From positions 96,592,011 through 96,656,010 of the forward strand of contig CM042141.1 in assembly GCA_023376005.1 (NCBI GenBank): 64,000 nt of DNA, in the 5' to 3' direction. The notes under the pieces are model-generated. The model was not told the origin of the DNA, did no database searches, and saw nothing but the letters and a program-made list of their open reading frames with translations. Every line of letters begins with the position of its first letter. The stretch's first letter is position 1. This document shows positions 52,021-63,663 of the stretch, in pieces. The translations under genes and the position numbers were made by a program. This stretch comes from Doryteuthis pealeii (Eukaryota > Mollusca > Cephalopoda > Myopsida > Loliginidae).

Positions 52021-52215
52021 TTTATTTGGATTATTTGGATTATTCGAACTATTGTCCTCGTCTTTATTGTTATCTACACAAAATTTCCAACAAGAAATAC
52101 TTGAAGAAGGCCGGAGGGTACATCGGCCGAAACCTTGTGTATATAACAATAAAGATGAGGACAATGACCGAATAATACAAATAATACAAATTATCAAGCC
52201 CCATCTAAAAACAAT
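52021..52215. repeat. family C fold-back element
   Basis: Same structure as the 16625 copy: arms around TTATTTGGATTATTCG, with a central TTGAAGAAGGCCGG...CGGCCGAAACC. It ends in ATTATCAAGCCCCATC. Confidence 0.72.
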
Positions 52216-52257
52216 TAAGAGAAATACTTCATTTTTATCTTTAGATAAAGACAAGTA

Positions 52258-52410
52258 GGTCTTTACCCAAATCGTTTGCCTGGGGTATGATGTGACACAA
52301 GGTTACAAGTATGGAACATCCAGCTAAGATCGAACTCGTTATTCAGTAGTAATGAATATGCGAGACTAGCTTGATAACCGTTACACCATGATAGAACGTC
52401 TATCAGATAA
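52258..52410 (-). repeat. family G tRNA-derived SINE
   Basis: The - strand head has TCATGGTGTAACGGTTATCA and GAGTTCGATCTT (A- and B-box-like); the body has ACCTTGTGTCACATCATACC. Confidence 0.65.
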
Positions 52411-53099
52411 AGATAAGTACTATTTAAAATTAAGTTACTTTTCATATAACAACTTCCTAACTTTATTTTACTTTCGCATCTTTACAAAGTAATTGTAGAG
52501 TTTTGTTGACAAAACAAAAATTGACAGATAAGTTCATTTTTCTTGTCATCTAATGATCACTTTTGAATTCAAAGATGACATTAGTTGCTTTGTGAATTTT
52601 ATGAAATATAAGTTATATTCAGTGATGGTGCCAATATACAATATACAAAACGACCAGCCGACCAGAAATTAGCCACGAGAGGATTGACTCAAATAGAAGA
52701 TACCAGATATCCTCAAGTTCCCTCTCCGTCAGACTGGTAAGTTTCTCAAATTTGTCTCTCTATATAGGAAGGACGTTTAAATTGTTAGTCATTGTTTTGT
52801 TGTTGAATAAACTGTTAGAATTGAATTAAGTTTTATTCATTTATTCGTAGTTGTTTGTCTTAGAATAAATGCTATACTAACACAATAATGGAATTACATT
52901 GTAATGATTATATAGAAATGTAAATAAGAAAAAACAAAAAAACAAAATATTTCAAAGGATGAATTTAATCATAGATATTGAAGTTAGTCGAAATTAAAAC
53001 GTTTTGGTTTTTTCATAAAACATTCACCAGGACAATGGATGAGTAAGTTTTTGTGTAACAAGAGTTAGATTGTTTTTCAAAATGAAAACGAAAAATGAG

Positions 53100-53350
53100 A
53101 ATTTATTTATCTGGTTTGTTGGTTGCACCATTACATCCTCCCCCCAGAAAAACACACTTTATTTCATAAAGAAATTGGATACAGAGGAGCAACCGCAAAA
53201 CCTGGGCACAAGGACCGAAATTTATTTTTTGGGGGTGGAAAGAGTGACAAAACTGGTCATGCTTTTCTTAGTCTTCCTTAGTTCCACTCGCTGACGGATC
53301 TATGCTAAAAATATTCTTGTCCGTCGCCTTTGATAGCCTGCTTCCGCCAA
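53100..53350 (-). repeat. truncated LINE tail (family of the 28731 LINE)
   Basis: It matches the inverse of about 35300-35500, sharing CCTGGGCACAAGG, TTTTTTGGGGG and AAAACTGGTCATGCTT. 5'-truncated. Confidence 0.65.
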
Positions 53351-53567
53351 AATACTTCAGACACTCTATGGTTGTCGAGAAAGTATCAAAGAAAATGTTC
53401 TTTTTCCGTTAGCAGCCTTCTGTTTAAAAATGTGACGTAATTTCAACGTTGACTAACTTCACCATATTCAAATAAATTCATCCTTTGGAATACTTTCTTT
53501 CTTATTTACATTTCTGTATACCAACAGATTCATTTACATATTTTTCTATCCATTGTAACGATTCTGA

Positions 53568-53573
53568 TTTATT
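53568..53573 (-). terminator. candidate polyadenylation signal of the CCP/MAM gene
   Basis: AATAAA on the - strand about 30 bp downstream of the stop codon. The hexamer is common by chance in AT-rich DNA, so only its position supports it. Confidence 0.35.
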
Positions 53574-53603
53574 AGATACATCCCGAATTACTTCCTATTG
53601 GAC

Positions 53604-54316
53604 TCAAAAGCCGTTCTGTAAGCTGCAATTTGAACCGGCGTTTGTGATTGGCTGTGTCTCTTCTTCGTCTTCGGCCATTGCTCTCTTTTTGTCTTGACTT
53701 CGCGCCCAAATCCATACAATAAAAAATATCACACCAATACCAAACAGTAAAGCAACCGTGATACCAATGGCTAACGGGGTGTAATTTTCAATTTCCTCTA
53801 CTGAATTCTTGGCTGAAATATTCCCCTTAACATTTGCCTCGGAAGATTGCTCGATGGGAAACTTATCCGAATTGTTAACTTGGTCTTCTGCTTCAGCTAC
53901 AGTTACGGAAGCCATTGATGAACCATCGGTACCCTTTTGAGAAATGAAGTCTGTAGTCTCTGTGGCATTTGTTATGGAAACTTTGTTTTCTTTCGTTTCT
54001 GACGATAAATCTGTTCGGGTAACCGACATTTTAGTTGTCATGGATGTTTTCTTTTCTTTCGTTTCTGACGATAAACTGGTTCCGATTATTGGCATTTTAG
54101 TTGATGTTGTTTGTGTGGCAATTGGTTCAGTTTTTTTGTCTTTTCTTACTTCATAAATTGATGTGTTTATTGTTGATGCAATTTCTGTTGTTGCAATGGT
54201 TTCTTTTGCAGATATGATAGTTCCAGCACTTTTAGTTCCCATGGAAGTTGAAAGAGTTGTAGGTCTTGATGAGATTTCAGTTTCAGGTGGCAACGGATAC
54301 GTTTTGTTTGTAACCT
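53604..54316 (-). CDS. Ser/Thr-rich stalk, transmembrane and cytoplasmic exon
   Basis: Terminal exon after acceptor TTTTTCAG. About 170 residues are rich in Ser, Thr and charged residues, a probable O-glycosylated stalk. It contains two near-repeats of L-S-S-E-T-K-E with the following basic stretch. A membrane helix follows (L-A-I-G-I-T-V-A-L-L-F-G-I-G-V), then a cytoplasmic tail of about 35 residues starting W-A-R-S-Q-D-K-K-R and ending S-L-Q-N-G-F. A candidate polyadenylation signal (AATAAA on this strand) lies at 53568-53573, about 30 bp past the stop. Confidence 0.82.
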
Positions 54317-54401
54317 CTGAAAAATAAGATATCACATAAATATTTAAAAATAAAAACAAACATGATATCAATCATGCTCTTTTGAGCAAGTGTAGAACCT
54401 T

Positions 54402-54465
<64 letters not shown>

Positions 54466-57400
54466 TATAGTAACTAAATAATGAGAATTGAAATTGTTTG
54501 TTTTCCTATCAATAATGAAACCTCGGAGGTGAGAAAGAACGAAATCTCATGGGACTTGTTAATTCAATCTACCAATTGCTAATTACTCTGTTCACCTTTT
54601 ATCTTTACCTTGTAAACCTTTTTCCCCTATCCTTAATACTATGTTTCTTCCTATTCTTTCTCTGTAAACTCTGATATTCAAGTTACGACACATCTCGGTA
54701 TATAGTCGGAAGTTGTATTAGGGGAAGGGTGAAAAAACTGGTCATTCTGTTACATGTTTTTAACTTGCTAGGTACACTTGCCGACCGATTCATCCAAAAA
54801 TAAACGCATTCTTTCCTGTGCAGCCTACTTTCACCAAAATACCACATTCTCTCTATGACTTTATTCTACTTAAGATATCCAAATTTGTCAGAAACTGGCG
54901 GAGATATAATTTACCTCTCTTTTATAATAGCTATTGGAATAGTCCAATAATCAGATAGGCATAATAGCCCCCCCCCATAACTAATATAATAATTTTAATA
55001 TATTAGCTGAGTTTAACAGGTTTGAATTCAGAGTTTTCCTTCACCTAGACCAGTTGCCATACCAGTGTTAAAGAGCTCAGTCTGTCCTACTGTTACATAA
55101 TTATTAGATTCCTAATATTTATGTACAGTAGTGTAGAAATCAAAATGGCTGTTATAAGTTGCAGCCGGTGGCCTTGAAGGATGAGTGACAAGGCTTGACC
55201 TCATCCTGATCCTTCCGGTGGATACCGTGAGAATCGGTGGAGAAGACCCTCTTCCGGTTTAGATTAGAAAGAGATTTTTAGTCAGTCGGCCAAATACCAC
55301 GACGGTGGTAAGTCGTGTTATGCACGCTCCGACTCAATCTGCGCAGGTAGTCTGGTGGGGATTTCGAAATAAAATATGATCTAAGTAAATCGAAGTCTTG
55401 TGTTATTATCTAAAAGCTACCAATGACACAGGGCTTCTGATAAAGAGAAATCCCCAATGGAAGACCAGACACGAAGTCCCCAAGACGAAGTCCAGACGCT
55501 AGAATAGATGTTAGAAGAGACGCTAGAAGAACTTAAGATATCAAAGACGCCAGAAGAAGAATAGAAGAAAGTAAGGAAAGAGGTATACAACACTACTATT
55601 TACCCATGTACGGAGGAAGAATAGTTGGATGCATACCATTCCCAAGGGTATTAGTACTATGTGAAATGAAACCAGTCTCGTCCAGGATTTAAACTCGTGT
55701 CTCCGTGTACATTTCCTACGACAATAACCGTTACACACGGGCGCCTCTAATTTCATGGGCAAATCAAAACATTATGGAACTGTATAATATAAAGTAGTTA
55801 CCATCGCAAGGATATTCCCACAGTTGGATATCATCAACAGCAATATCATTTTGGTGGCTAAACCAGCGAGTTGCTTCAAGAACGACCTGACAAGAGAATT
55901 TAAAAAAAACATGGGAATTAGTAAAACTAGCAAAAACATCAACAACAACAACAAAAAACAACAACAAAAACAGCCTCTGGGCAGTGTAAAAATTATTTTT
56001 GAAAGATATTGCCTAAAGGGGTGGGAGTCTGTTTTGTTTTTACGACAGACGACAATGTTTTTTTTTTTAAGAATACACTCATACATAATTCTACAACATT
56101 TTATTAAAATTGAACGAATATTTCAATTTTAGAGTAAAAAAAGAATATTTAATTTTTTTTTATCTCGATTTTAACGACGTCCAAAAGTACGTATAAAGGA
56201 TTTTTTGCCCCGCTCTTTCGTAAAAAGTGTAAACAGATATTTGAAATCTTATATTTTTTGATAATAGACATAAAAATAGTTTTCCTGTCAAAATTCAAAT
56301 AAATATCTTTCATTTCTAATAAAATCAAGTTTCTCACAGTTAATTTAAAATTAATTCAAACACATTTGTTCTTTATTCTATATATTGACGGTTTCGGGTA
56401 ATGTAACGTAAGCAGTGACGTAGTTTTGGTTATAGACAAATAGAGACCGAATCTCTATTATTAATAGAGAAGATATGTAAGTGTGATTTTTTCCTGTCTT
56501 GGAATTTTTGGCCGGCACATTTCGGTGTTAAGCGTTTTTATTTATTTATTTATTTATTCATTCATTTATTTATTTATTTCGTCTTGCCAAAGTACTGAAT
56601 ATACTCCACTGAGTGGTTGAGACGGATAGCTCACTGTTAGAATTCATGAGAAATCATAAATTGTGAACGGACCTGTAGCTAGGATTATTTAAATTGAGGC
56701 CTGTTGATTTAGAATCAAAGATTCCCCATGGAAAATTACCGGTGACAGTTAATAACCCTTGGCCACTTAGAGGTGTGCGATTTGGGCGCCATGACAGACA
56801 CGTGATATAGTTTTAGTCAGAGTTATTCAGATTTGACCCATCTTTGAGAGAGTGTAGACGTATTGTCAGCTCCGGCTCAGTCTCATCCCCGCGGCGGAAT
56901 AATCAATATGGGCTAATAAAACTTGACCAAGAACAAACAAGGTCTTGTGTCTGTTGAATAATTAAGTCAATGACCAGCTCAACCCAGCACAGCCCAGCCC
57001 AGCACAGCCCAGCACAGCACAGCCCAGCACAGCACAGCCCAGCACAAAGAAGTAAGAAGAAACAAGAAAGAAAGTCCACCGTGAGCAGAAATGAAGCAAG
57101 TAACCAGCAGAGTACTAAGTAAGACCACTGTTCTGTCTACCACTTACATACCCACATTCATACTCTTACTTACGCACACACCTTCATACCACATACTTAC
57201 TTACATTCACATACATACACCGACACTGTTCTGCTGACCCCTTTCTGTTCACCCATTTCTTCCTCTTTAAACTCTGTGCGACCCTGCATGATTTGGGTTG
57301 GATACGTGATCAGATCCACGCACACCACCCCCAATCCTTTTCCACGTCTTTTGGAACAATTGGGCAGTTCTTTCTACAACACAGAAACAAACAGACGTTT

Positions 57401-58087
57401 TTCTCCAAATCTCAACTGAGTGCAATACTTTTTTTTACCTCTTTTGTAACGGTCTGTTGAGAACTTTGAACTTTGAACCCTTTTCCTCACATTGTAATAT
57501 TGTTTGTTTGTATTACATGTTCTTCATTATATATTACGTTCTTGTTGAATATTGTCTTCAGTTTTCCTTGTTATTTTGTTCGATTGTTTATTGATTTCAT
57601 ATTCCGTCTGGTGAAACTACCTGTCGAAGCTTCTCAGCCAAGTAAAGGCAGAATACCCCCCTCTCTCTCTCTCTTGATTATATACCCGAGTATGGCAGAA
57701 GGGTATATATGACTATACAACATCACTAACAATCAAATACTCCTTTTAATAGTAGTATACGCTGTTAGAATATTGTTTACAAAACTTGGCTTAGTCTGGC
57801 AAAATCAAGAGCCAAAGTAGGGTATTGGATATCATGGACAGATTCAGCCACCAGAATTCCGTCCCTAAACATCACACCATCCACGACCAACAGGTTGCCC
57901 CATTAGGGTGTGTGTGTGTGTGTGTGTCCTACCCCTCTGCAGAGATGCAGTCGGCGTATTCTACAGCCCCAGCCGACAGTATTTTTAGGTAACATAACTA
58001 ATTCCAACCGTAACTCCTAAAACTCATAACCCTTGTGCAAATTAATTGAAACGAAACGAATAATTCCGTAATTATTATAATATCTAC

Positions 58088-58151
<64 letters not shown>

Positions 58152-61100
58152 AGGCTTGCCAGTGTGTTCGTGCAGCGTTATAATTTTCGTATGCTTCCTT
58201 TGAGTAACGTCCATCGCAGACAATGGTCATAGGACATCAACATCGACAGTCGAGATAATAGTGTCTGGGCGTGATAAAAATCCGATGCAGTGCTAGAAAA
58301 GACAATGCAAGATTTTAATTAAATATGAAGAATATGATAAGATACCCGAAATGAGCCTTGTATTGGTTCAATCTGGACTCTTTCACGGTTCCAGACGTCT
58401 CCATAATCCCCAGACAATGTCACCAATGGTGCCAGGCCGCCCAACGATTTGTTCTCAGGAATGGCGTAGACTTGAAGAGTACCGATATCTGAAAAAAAAA
58501 AAAAAAAAAAAAAAAAAGAAAAAAAAAAGTGAAAATTTTCAGACAGGTATAAATTGTTTAGCATACAGAATATCTATATTTACTCCTGCGATTTATCAGT
58601 ATCGACAAATATTGATGTTTATCGATTTTAAACAGGGGGGGGGGGCCTGTTTACAATGAAATTACTATGTCAAAATGATCTCAGACCTTCCGATATGCAT
58701 GAGTTATCTTCCCCTAGGCTTTATTTTTTTAGTATTCCTTAAAAGGAGGTTGGTGTGTTGGTTGGTTGGATTTTACGTTATGTCATCCCTTGTTGGGTTA
58801 TTTTATGCCGAAGACATTTTTTATTCATTCTTTTGTGTATTCAATTAAAAAAACTCGATTTTGAAAAACATACCTTTTAAAACTCATTTTTTAAAAATCT
58901 ATTTAACCCATAGATGGGTTCCTTACAGGTAATTCCACTCTAGGTCAGAGTGGACCCAGGAGTAATGGCAATGAAGGGGTATTCCACAATCCCCAGAGCT
59001 CCAGAACTGGAACCTCACCCCTAGATGCTGTTTAGCATCATACCCAGGACAATCTTAAGAAGAGAAGAAGGAGGAAATCATAATAGTAGAAGGGTATTTT
59101 CCTGACCCCTAACCATGCGGGGGATGCGATACAAGGTGATTTTAATTTGGGGAGATTGAAGCTCATGCGTTGGTTAGTACAAAAAATGCGTGTTCTCGTC
59201 GGCATTCCCCTTTTGCGACGCCTCGGGCACCGGGCAATAAACCCGGTCCTGTCCCTTTAAATCGAGGGGGGCAGGTGTTGCCTGGAGACGGCACCCTGGG
59301 AAAACGGGGGTTAATTTTATCTGGATTTGAGGTCTAGCAGTCGAAGCCACCGTGACAGGAGATCCAGAGATCCAGAGATAGAAGTGGGAGAAGACGATTA
59401 GGACCCAAGATTCACCGTTTCAGAGAAATTTGTAGATAAAATCAAAGGGGAGATAACTCGTGAAACATGCATAATCACATTGTAAGCTGGATCCCATTTA
59501 AAAAATCGCCGGAGTAGACGTAAATTGAGGGGTTTTAAAGTAAAACACCTGTTTATGAGATATCTATACTTACCTGTATAATTAATTCAATTCACACTGA
59601 AGAAATTTATACCATACTTTATACTGGTATAAAGTTTCGTGGGTGTGAATTGCATTAGTTATACAGTTAAGTATAGATATTGATATAAACTTTCTGTATA
59701 CGAAACAATAAAGAATATTTACGAAAAAAAGTTTTTTTAAAGATTTTTTTTATGGCCGGACCATCAATTTTCATTTGTGCCAAGATTTTATTTCTTTTTT
59801 AAAATTTTTGCATGAAGTTTTTTTTGCATGAAGTGTGTTGAAAAATATCGATTCTGAAGCTGTATTTATCAAGAGAGAAATGAACAATTTATTAAATGTT
59901 TATATACGTCAAAATAGTTCCTTTGCTATTCAACCCACTTATTCCAGTAAGTGTTGTATTGGTCGAAGCACCTTTTAAATTCCTCTCTTATTATTTCATT
60001 TTTATTATTATGAATTAGAATTACTTTGTTGTTTTTTTAAACAAAAAGACAAAACTACTTGACTATGACGTTATCTTCATTATTATAACTAATTATTCTT
60101 CAATTGATAAAAATTAAAGGTAAAGTAGAACAGTTTTCTCGTTTATTCCTACCATAAAATAAACTGAACCCTCATTTTATGCCCGTGTTTTTGCAATAAA
60201 TGTTTTATTTTTCTTGCACCCGTTATTTTACAATACTAAATATATTTTCTTTATTTTAATATTCACTTCAATGTGTATATTCTAAAAGTTTTTATTTTGT
60301 AAGAATGGTTAGTTTTAAAGTGGGGGCTCGTTTTTACACTTCAACTTTTTACTCGTAAATTCCTACGATAAAATGTCCAAGCCTAATTTTATGGTAGGAA
60401 TTTACGAGTAAAAACTTGAATATTACCTTTTGTTGTTATTTCTTTTCTTTTTGGATTTGGTACTCTAAAATAAAAACGTCAGATTTTAATCATCGTTGAC
60501 GAAAAAACAAAATTACGGTCATAAAAGGAGGATCCAATTTATGCCTAAATTGTAAAACGAGCCCCCACTTTAAAGCTAAACATTCTCACAAAATAAAAAC
60601 TTTTAGAATATACACATTGAAGTGAATATTAAAATAAAGAAAATATATTTAGTATTGTAAAATAACGCGTGCAAGAAAAATAAAACATTTATTGCAAAAA
60701 CACGGACATAAAATGAGGGTTCAGTTTATTTTATGGTAGGAATAAACGAGAAAACTGTTCTTCTTTACCAAATTAAATTCTATAACATTCATCTTCTGTC
60801 ACAATGTAAAAGTTTTTTTTGCCTTTTATTACAGGACACTGCATATGGAACCAAAATTCGAAGCAGACGACTTGCATTTGGAAATTGTACATAGGGGAGA
60901 ATACTCTTGCCCGATCGCCCGGCCGTCGTGGAGCGGACGATTCAATGTAAATATAATGGCCTAAAAAAAGAAAGAAAAATAAGGACACATAAGAACACGC
61001 TTTTATTAGAGGATATTATTAGTACTAGCAAAATAAAAATAAAAAACACCCTCCGGGTGATGTAAAAATAAATTTTTCAAAAATATTGCCTGAGATGGGT

Positions 61101-63471
61101 GGGAGTTAAAAATTCAATGTCAATAAACTAAATTTTATTCAGTTCAATTCTGTAAAAAAATAAATTCTTTAAAAATTCTCTTCCATAGGTACCACCAATT
61201 TTCCCTGTGAAATTTACCCCCCCCCCTATATTTAACACAATGAAACTTGCATAAAGGTTAATATTGAAATTTTTGTCCATTCATAACATATGATTGAAAA
61301 ACAATGTTGCACCATGAAATTCGTAGCCCTATGAGAAGAAAGCCTCTCATAAAGATAAGAGTCTGAAGAAGATAAGTTTCGACGCGAGAGCTTTTAGTAA
61401 GAGAATCATTAATACAGAATTCTGCTAAGAAATTGACCCTGTTGTAAAAACGCTTATAAGATAACTGCTGTTTTTTTTCTTCCTTCATATGTCCTAAACT
61501 GATCACGTGAGAATAAAGAATGAATTTAATATATGATGTTGCAATCTTAATTCATTTTCTAAAAGATTTAATAAATTTCATATTTATTAAAGTAAACATT
61601 TATTTATTGAAGTAAGCTTTAAATTAATTGAATAACTTTATCTAATTAATTTTTAAAGAACAAAATAAAATTTATATAAATTAAAATTAAAAAGCTATTT
61701 TGATAATCTAATACCGAATAAAATTAAACTTATTGATGAATGTGTATTGTTTAAATAATCAACAAAATACTACAATTAACAATAAATTACTTCACTACAA
61801 TTAATTTAGATAAATATATTGCAGATGAAAAATAACATCAGTAATAAAAAATAAAAACCTGAACAGTTTTTGCATTAAAAATAATGTAAACACTTTTTTT
61901 AAAACAAAACTACTTCCAGTTACGTTTTCCGGTTGAGTTTACAGTTCTTAAAATATAACCTAGGACAAGTTTATATAACGATTTCTTGTTTGTAAATAAT
62001 TTTCTCATAAAACTCTATACGTTAGATAACTTTAAATATATATTAGAATAAAATATATATATAAATCAATAATATTGGGCATGTATTTATTAAAACTTGT
62101 TTTAAAAAACACGGTGGACCGTCAAATGTTGGTTTTGTTTGGTAGGTCAGTTGATTTTTGGCAAATTTTAATACATTTTATACTTTCCAGAATCACAAGG
62201 GCAACAAGATCATGACAATCATATAGGTCCTAGGGCTTGATGTGACCAGCCGATTGATCGGGGGAGGCCTCTACAACCGACCGTCTTGCAAAAGTAAGGG
62301 CCAAAGTGGAGTGTTGCATGTCATGGACTGCCTAGCCACCAGGATTCAGTTCCTAAGCATTATGAGTCACCATCCACAACCAAAAGGTGTTCCCATTAGG
62401 AGATGGAGCCTTGTCCTCTGCAGAGTTGCAATCGACGTATTCTACGACCCAGTTGACAATCCAAGTGTTCAAATTCTGTTCTTACCTTCACTTGAATTTC
62501 CATACGTATGGTCATTGGAAGGTCCGGTGAATTTTGTTGATGTCTCTTTTGAATGTATTTCCCAGTCAAACTGGTCAAGCCGGTCTTGTGTCCATCCACA
62601 AATTCCATCTTCATAATCACAGGATTTTTTGAGTGTATTTTCTATGAAGACAAAAACAACATTAATGGTCAATAAGGAAGTACAATGTTAACTTGATTTA
62701 CGAATTTAATTCGTTCAGCCCGTAAATCAATTTCCTCGTATATCAAATCAACTTTCCCCATTGAAATAAACTAAAATACTATTAATCTGTTCCAGCCACC
62801 TTCCTCCAAAAACACCCTAATTTGTGTGTTTTTTTTTAAATAAGAAAACTGTATTATTTAAAAACATAATAAGATAGAATGCAATGAATTATGTGCTGTA
62901 ATATGTTTAATGTTTATTATTATTTATTTATTTATTGCAAATAATATCTTTCTTTGTCGTAATAAATTTAGAAACTTAAATATTTTTAGTGAAATTATTA
63001 AGTTAAGCATATCTGAAAGTTAGCTCGTACCTCAAATTTTAGCTCTCAACACAAAACAAAAAAAAAATCGACTGAGTAACTGCTTGTAACTCTGAAAAGT
63101 TGTAAGTTGAAGCACTCGCAAGTCAAGGTACTACTTCATTCTATTAAGTTTCGAGCCGACATGTCCATTTACTTTGAAGATAAATTCAAACAATTAATTT
63201 TATTCAATCATAGATGAACTTATTTGACCGACCAATTTCAATAGTCGGCCATTTTTGTTAAAAAAATGACTCTTCATAAAACTGTTTTCTAAAAACTTAC
63301 TTATACAAGTTGGTGGTGGTTTGTTCCATTTGACTTTGTTGCAATAAACTCGATTGTCTTCATCTTCCATTACATAATTGGCTTTGCATTGAAAAGTTGC
63401 CAAAGAACCACGGTAAGTATAGGTGACATCCAGGATAGTCTGATCATATGCCAAGGGAGGACAACCCGACG
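53604..63471 (-). CDS. CCP/MAM-domain type I membrane protein, 3' part of gene
   Basis: Six - strand exons: 63471-63301 (CCP), 62641-62486, 60960-60833, 58488-58346 and 55886-55802 (together one MAM domain), and 54316-53604 (stalk, membrane helix, tail, stop). The CCP exon is phase 1-1 and the MAM module also starts and ends in phase 1, the usual exon-shuffling arrangement. All junction phases agree except 60833/58488, which is off by one base. The protein would sit at the cell surface with the CCP and MAM domains outside, for adhesion or ligand binding by analogy with these families. The 5' exons and signal peptide lie beyond the right edge. I do not recognise a named orthologue for this order. 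Introns hold SINEs, fold-back repeats and a solo LTR. Confidence 0.8.
54401..54461 (+). repeat. (CA)n microsatellite
   Basis: About 30 CA units in the last intron of the CCP/MAM gene. Confidence 0.93.
54690..54850 (-). repeat. truncated LINE tail (family of the 28731 LINE)
   Basis: It shares AAAACTGGTCAT, GCCGACCGATTCATCCAAAAA and the flanking order with 53100-53350 and the LINE 3' UTR. More diverged. Confidence 0.5.
55010..55760 (-). repeat. family E SINE split by a solo LTR
   Basis: 55010-55090 and 55593-55760 are one SINE. The tRNA-like head is at the right end (rc of GTAACGGTTATTGTCGTAGG; GAGTTTAAATCC). Confidence 0.7.
55091..55592 (+). repeat. solo LTR
   Basis: A 502-bp LTR, homologous to the reverse complement of 16002-16475. 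It starts TGTTACATAATT and ends TATACAACA, with CTAC duplicated on both sides. It is inserted in a family E SINE, whose two halves match across the insertion. Confidence 0.82.
55802..55886 (-). CDS. MAM domain exon 4
   Basis: It encodes V-V-L-E-A-T-R-W and D-I-A-V-D-D-I, then the terminal conserved Cys (Y-P-C-D), the signature end of a MAM domain. The acceptor is CTTGTCAG and the donor GTAACT. It ends with one base (G) that makes a Glu codon with the first two bases of the terminal exon. Confidence 0.85.
56820..57060 (+). repeat. possible LTR end plus (CAGCC/CAGCA) tandem repeat
   Basis: TAATAAAACTTGACC and GGTCTTGTGTCTGTTG resemble the end of an LTR. 56985-57048 is an imperfect CACAGCCCAG tandem array. 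Confidence 0.35.
57786..57980 (-). repeat. family B fragment
   Basis: 5' third only, ending CAGCCCCAGCCGACAG, with an inner (GT)n at 57908-57927. Confidence 0.65.
58088..58147 (+). repeat. (CT)n microsatellite
   Basis: About 30 CT units, intronic to the CCP/MAM gene. Confidence 0.93.
58346..58488 (-). CDS. MAM domain exon 3
   Basis: It encodes I-G-T-L-Q-V-Y-A-I, then L-V-T-L-S-G-D-Y-G-D-V-W, typical of the middle of MAM domains. Its acceptor is CAG behind an unusually long pyrimidine run (a T tract of about 38 on this strand, broken once by C). The donor is GTATCT. It begins with two bases completing a split Asp codon and ends in phase 0. Confidence 0.82.
58755..59060 (-). repeat. family B fragment
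   Basis: 3' half only, from GGTTGGTTGGATTTTACG to CATACCCAGGACAAT. Confidence 0.65.
59090..59300 (-). repeat. family F dispersed repeat
   Basis: On the - strand it reads ACCGGGTTTATTGCCCGGTG, then AAAAGGGGAATGCCGACGAG, similar to 40920-41075. Confidence 0.5.
59558..59690. repeat. short inverted repeat
   Basis: Arms around GATATCTATACTTACCTGTATAA and its inverse, centre ACTTTATACTGG. Imperfect. Confidence 0.65.
60118..60770. repeat. 653-bp inverted repeat with inner palindrome
   Basis: Outer arms of about 240 bp (AACAGTTTTCTCGTTTATTCC ... inverse at 60740-60770). A second inverted pair at 60345-60412 (TACTCGTAAATTCCTACGAT) lies inside. It is located 63 bp past the MAM exon 2 donor. Confidence 0.82.
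60833..60960 (-). CDS. MAM domain exon 2
   Basis: It encodes H-Y-I-Y-I-E-S-S-A-P-R-R-P-G-D-R-A-R, then C-F-E-F-W-F-H-M, classic central MAM motifs. The acceptor is TTTTTTTAG. The best donor (GTAATA) leaves phase 0, while the next exon expects one extra base; a single missing base at this G run would restore agreement. A 650-bp inverted repeat lies 63 bp downstream of the donor. Confidence 0.75.
60970..62185. other. intronic AT-rich stretch of the CCP/MAM gene
   Basis: The 61019-61105 segment resembles 55918-56015 (TAGCAAAA..., CCTC(C/T)GG, GTGTAAAAAT), a small dispersed repeat. Otherwise unassigned. Confidence 0.4.
62190..62462 (-). repeat. family B fragment
   Basis: 5' half only, ending GACCCAGTTGACA, 24 bp from the MAM exon 1 donor. 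Confidence 0.6.
62486..62641 (-). CDS. MAM domain exon 1
   Basis: This exon begins the MAM domain with the two conserved cysteines (S-C-D-Y-E-D-G-I-C-G-W), then F-D-W-E and the T-G-P-S-N-D-H-T motif. The acceptor is TTCATAG and the donor GTAAGA. It starts and ends in phase 1, joining the CCP exon through a Lys codon and the next exon through a Gly codon. Confidence 0.85.
62690..63136. repeat. MITE-like AT-rich repeat
   Basis: It starts TTAACTTGATTTACGAATT and ends GCAAGTCAAGGTACTACT, weakly inverted ends matching the unit near 37000. Noncoding. It lies in the intron between the CCP exon and the first MAM exon. Confidence 0.5.
63301..63471 (-). CDS. CCP (sushi) domain exon
   Basis: A 171-nt phase 1-1 exon between acceptor ATTTCAG (rc of 63472-63478) and donor GTAAGT (rc of 63295-63300). 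It shows the four-cysteine sushi pattern: G-C-P-P-L, F-Q-C-K, V-Y-C-N and P-T-C-I, with the conserved Trp in K-W-N-K before the last Cys. CCP modules mediate protein-protein contacts in complement regulators and many adhesion receptors. It is probably the last of one or more CCP repeats, since the reading frame enters from an upstream exon outside the window. Confidence 0.85.
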
Positions 63472-63663
63472 CTGAAATTTGAGAAAACAAAAAAGAAAGA
63501 TGTTTCAACGATATCAATTAAAACATACAGTAAGATGATTATTAAAAAATTGTATAATATTAATGTTGGGTCAGTAAAATACGTTTATTTCTATGTATGG
63601 AGTTAGGTGAGGGAGAGCATTTTTGTGATTAGACATCACGAAACTCACCCAGAAGTTTTGGCG

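Noticed and set aside
58017..58223. ORF with an Arg-Glu repeat
   Set aside because: It is a translation of the (CT)n microsatellite on the opposite strand.
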